Positions 21,145 to 22,816 of a stretch of DNA of 22,816 nt are shown piece after piece (positions within the stretch are counted from its first letter, which is position 1; each line of letters begins with the position of its first letter). A program made the translations under genes and the position numbers. Location: the IMG/VR virus record IMGVR_UViG_3300042863_000119, positions 1 through 22,816 of that record. The stretch is one strand, 5' to 3'. The notes below the pieces were generated by a model. The model had not been told where the DNA came from and ran no database searches. It saw only the letters and a program-made list of their open reading frames with translations. This DNA comes from a virus.

Positions 21145-21173
21145 TTTATATATTTGATTTCACATATTGTACA
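21145..21173 (-). promoter_or_regulatory. Promoter P2 of gene 55, tandem
   Basis: TGTACA (21168-21173), 17 nt, TATAAA (21145-21150), immediately upstream of P1. The same bases read TATAAATT, one mismatch from the late consensus. An ACAGAG/CTCTGT inverted repeat (about 21171-21197) lies just upstream. Confidence 0.5.
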
Positions 21174-21208
21174 GAGTGTGTTACAATGTATCTCTGTATT
21201 ACAATTTA

Positions 21209-21580
21209 TTAATGGAACTTGAGTCCACCATCTACTACAAACAGATGTTCTTTATCTTGTTCTTCTTTAGGATTATGCTCTTCGGTACTTTCCTTGCCGA
21301 AGGCGAGCACTAATCTATCGTAGTGATCCTTCATCTTCGAATGAAGAGGTTTACAATAAACAATATTTCTTAGATCGAAAGTGAAGTCTTTCTCTTCAGT
21401 GAATGGACAAAATCTATTCGTGATAGCTTGTTCTCCATACCCATCTTCCCCATAATCAATTGGAACCATCTTAACCTGCAATGGGTTTAGTACTACGATT
21501 CCGTCTTCAGTTTCGTTTAGCAATGTGGCGATAAGAGTTTCTCCTGTCACCAACTTAAATACAACGCAATCTTCACTCAA
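21209..21580 (-). CDS. Sm-like (LSM) small protein, copy 2
   Basis: A protein of about 123 residues: SEDCVVFKLVTGETLIATLL, then DGIVVLNPLQVKMVPIDYG, ITNRFCPFTEEKDFTF, HYDRLVLAFG and a charged tail. It aligns along its length with the protein at 8228-8536. I place the start at TTG 21580. It has GAGG 6 nt upstream, overlaps the uvsW stop by 8 nt, and puts the N-terminus within two residues of the paralogue's. The acidic tail after FGKESTEEH is absent from copy 1. If Sm-like, the two could form homo- or hetero-oligomeric rings that bind RNA. Confidence 0.75.
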   Translation of the reverse strand: MSEDCVVFKLVTGETLIATLLNETEDGIVVLNPLQVKMVPIDYGEDGYGEQAITNRFCPFTEEKDFTFDLRNIVYCKPLHSKMKDHYDRLVLAFGKESTEEHNPKEEQDKEHLFVVDGGLKFH

Positions 21581-22816
21581 TGGGTACCTCAACAATCTTA
21601 TAATCAAACTTCTCTTCTGAATACGTCTTTAGTCGTTCTGCAAAGTGACCTAATGTATGATTCTTCCAAGACTTCCAGTGTAGGTCGTCTGACAAATCAT
21701 ATAGGTTACAATGAGTCTTACCTTCTTTTAGACGTAGTCCTCTACCGATAGATTGAAGGTTGCGAATCTTAGACTTACTTGGAGAAGCAAAGATAACGTT
21801 CTCAATCGATGGAATATTTATACCTGTAGAAAAAACACCGAATGACGCAATAAAGATAGCATCGCTTTCAGTTTCTGCAAGTTTACGAGCAGCTTCGCGT
21901 GCTTCGACATCAGTACCACCATAGATGAAGAATACCTTACGCTTATCATGAGCTTTTTCTTTAATCATATCATAAAGAATTTTGCCGTGTTTCTCAACAT
22001 ATTGGAATAGTACTAGCGTGTTGCCTGTAGCATTCAAAGCAAGATTGCGAATAAACTTATTTCGCTTTTCATGTTTTACAATATGATCCATCTCATCTTG
22101 ATACGAAGCTTTGTGAGTAATCTTACGAGTAGTTTCGTCGTATTTTAACACGATACACGTAATTTTAAGAGCTGCAACTCTATTAGAATCCATTAGTTCA
22201 CGCGTAGATATAACCTTATAGATCGATCCAAAGATTCCTTCTAGAACAAGTTTATGAACCTTCTTATCATCTAGCGTACCTGTAGTACCTATACGGTAAT
22301 CGACATTAGTCATCTTCTCCATAACACCTGTAAGCGATTTAGCTTTAAAGTTATGAGCTTCATCTCCAAATATTACATCGAATTGTTTGAACCAAGGCGC
22401 AGGTTGACGATGAATAGATTGCCATGTAGTAATAAGCACATCAGATTCAAAGTCTTTTGAGAAACCTGAGTATAGTTTCTGGCAATGATGCTTTACTTTC
22501 CAACCATTTGCAGAAGAGTAATCTTCAAAGTCTGAGTGTAATTGTTCTACCAACGATGTAGTAGGTACAACGATAATACACTTCTTTCCTTGTTCAAGTA
22601 AGTATCTCATCGTTGTATAGATGATAAGTGATTTACCCGAAGATGTAGGAGATAAAAGAAGACGACGCTTATCAGTTAGTGCTGTATGAATAGCGTCAAT
22701 CTGATAGTCATAGATTTCAATAGGTTGACCACGACCGCGAAGGTTTAACCATTCGGCAAACTCTTTAATCTCTTTTACACTTATATCGTTCTTGTCTTCT
22801 ACTTCGTTTAAGTATT
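21573..22816 (-). CDS. uvsW: DNA/RNA branch-migration helicase UvsW, N-terminus missing
   Basis: The frame runs off the window end, with 413 residues visible of a protein near 500 in T4. Visible motifs are YDYQIDAIHTAL (Q-motif-like), Walker A SPTSSGKS just before IIYTTMRYLLEQG, VVPTTSLVEQLHSDF (Ia), DEAH in FGDEAHNF (II) and GTTGTLDD (III). The second RecA lobe has TLVLFQYVEKHG (IV), SFGVFSTGINIPS (V) and QSIGRGLRLKEG (VI). UvsW is an SF2 helicase that rewinds and branch-migrates recombination intermediates and removes R-loops. In T4 it is a late protein that shuts off origin replication. A start at the inner ATG (22610) would lose Walker A and is wrong. Confidence 0.95.
   Translation of the reverse strand, partial: YLNEVEDKNDISVKEIKEFAEWLNLRGRGQPIEIYDYQIDAIHTALTDKRRLLLSPTSSGKSLIIYTTMRYLLEQGKKCIIVVPTTSLVEQLHSDFEDYSSANGWKVKHHCQKLYSGFSKDFESDVLITTWQSIHRQPAPWFKQFDVIFGDEAHNFKAKSLTGVMEKMTNVDYRIGTTGTLDDKKVHKLVLEGIFGSIYKVISTRELMDSNRVAALKITCIVLKYDETTRKITHKASYQDEMDHIVKHEKRNKFIRNLALNATGNTLVLFQYVEKHGKILYDMIKEKAHDKRKVFFIYGGTDVEAREAARKLAETESDAIFIASFGVFSTGINIPSIENVIFASPSKSKIRNLQSIGRGLRLKEGKTHCNLYDLSDDLHWKSWKNHTLGHFAERLKTYSEEKFDYKIVEVPIE

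Noticed and set aside
21815-21822. Second exact TATAAATA on the minus strand
   Set aside because: It lies inside uvsW, in codons for the conserved helicase motif V (GINIP), so the coding sequence explains it.
22571-22610. uvsW start at the inner ATG 22610
   Set aside because: The open frame continues to the window edge and encodes the Walker A motif (SPTSSGKS) just upstream, so the gene is truncated by the window, not short.

Overview
The window is a dense block of replication, recombination and transcription genes from a large T4-like myovirus. Every gene I can support lies on the minus strand, so transcription runs from high to low coordinates. Homologues of T4 uvsW, 55, 47, 46, 45, 44, 62, regA, 43, uvsX and 41 are recognisable by motif. 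The extra genes (an IbpA-type Hsp20, a CobS-like AAA ATPase paired with a von Willebrand factor A (VWA) protein, Sm-like proteins, MazG-like and 2OG-oxygenase genes) point to the marine/alphaproteobacterial branch of T4-like phages (cyanophages, Pelagibacter phage HTVC008M, Caulobacter phage Cr30, Sinorhizobium phage phiM12). The host cannot be fixed from this window. No photosynthesis genes or tRNAs are seen.

Layout in transcription order. 22816-20356: uvsW (N-terminus cut by the window edge), an Sm-like protein, tandem promoters, the late sigma factor gp55 and a 51-residue gene. 20359-17592: the gp47/gp46 recombination nuclease. 17541-13901: a VWA protein with an HExxH motif, a MoxR/CobS-type AAA+ ATPase and a small protein sharing the ATPase's N-terminal domain. 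13884-12848: a terminator, a small winged-helix-like protein, a terminator/promoter overlap, a dATP/dGTP-diphosphohydrolase-like protein and a coiled-coil protein. 12848-9917: sliding clamp, a tiny ORF, clamp loader gp44, a membrane-anchored protein, gp62, a late promoter and RegA. 9905-8550: a small conserved protein, about 200 nt of probable structured RNA, a possible phasin-like protein, Hsp20, a 30-residue ORF and a DUF3563-like protein. 8536-2316: a second Sm-like protein, a second terminator/promoter overlap, DNA polymerase gp43, an AspH-like oxygenase, UvsX, a small unknown and gp41 helicase. 2278-1: MazG-like, an archaeo-eukaryotic-type primase-like protein, a small unknown, a possible PD-(D/E)XK nuclease and a truncated DUF1599-like gene.

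The genes form a nearly complete T4-type replisome: gp43 polymerase, gp45 clamp, gp44/62 loader, gp41 helicase, UvsX recombinase, UvsW branch-migration helicase and the gp46/47 end-processing nuclease. Nucleotide-pool enzymes sit around it. The clamp also connects to late transcription: gp55 and gp43 carry the same type of clamp-binding motif (SLENFFD and SLEDFFG). Most genes overlap by TAATG or ATGA or have very short gaps, suggesting translational coupling.

The most distinctive signals are regulatory. A family of sigma70-like promoters (TnTACw, a 17-nt spacer containing an AATCGT-like block, TATAAT) sits at almost every real intergenic gap. At two places the -10 box lies inside the hairpin of an intrinsic terminator. 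At the AAA and VWA genes the -10 box is exactly 6 nt before the ATG, which predicts leaderless mRNAs. These, the AAA/VWA-metallopeptidase/adaptor module, and the structured RNA at 9511-9713 are the best candidates for undescribed biology.
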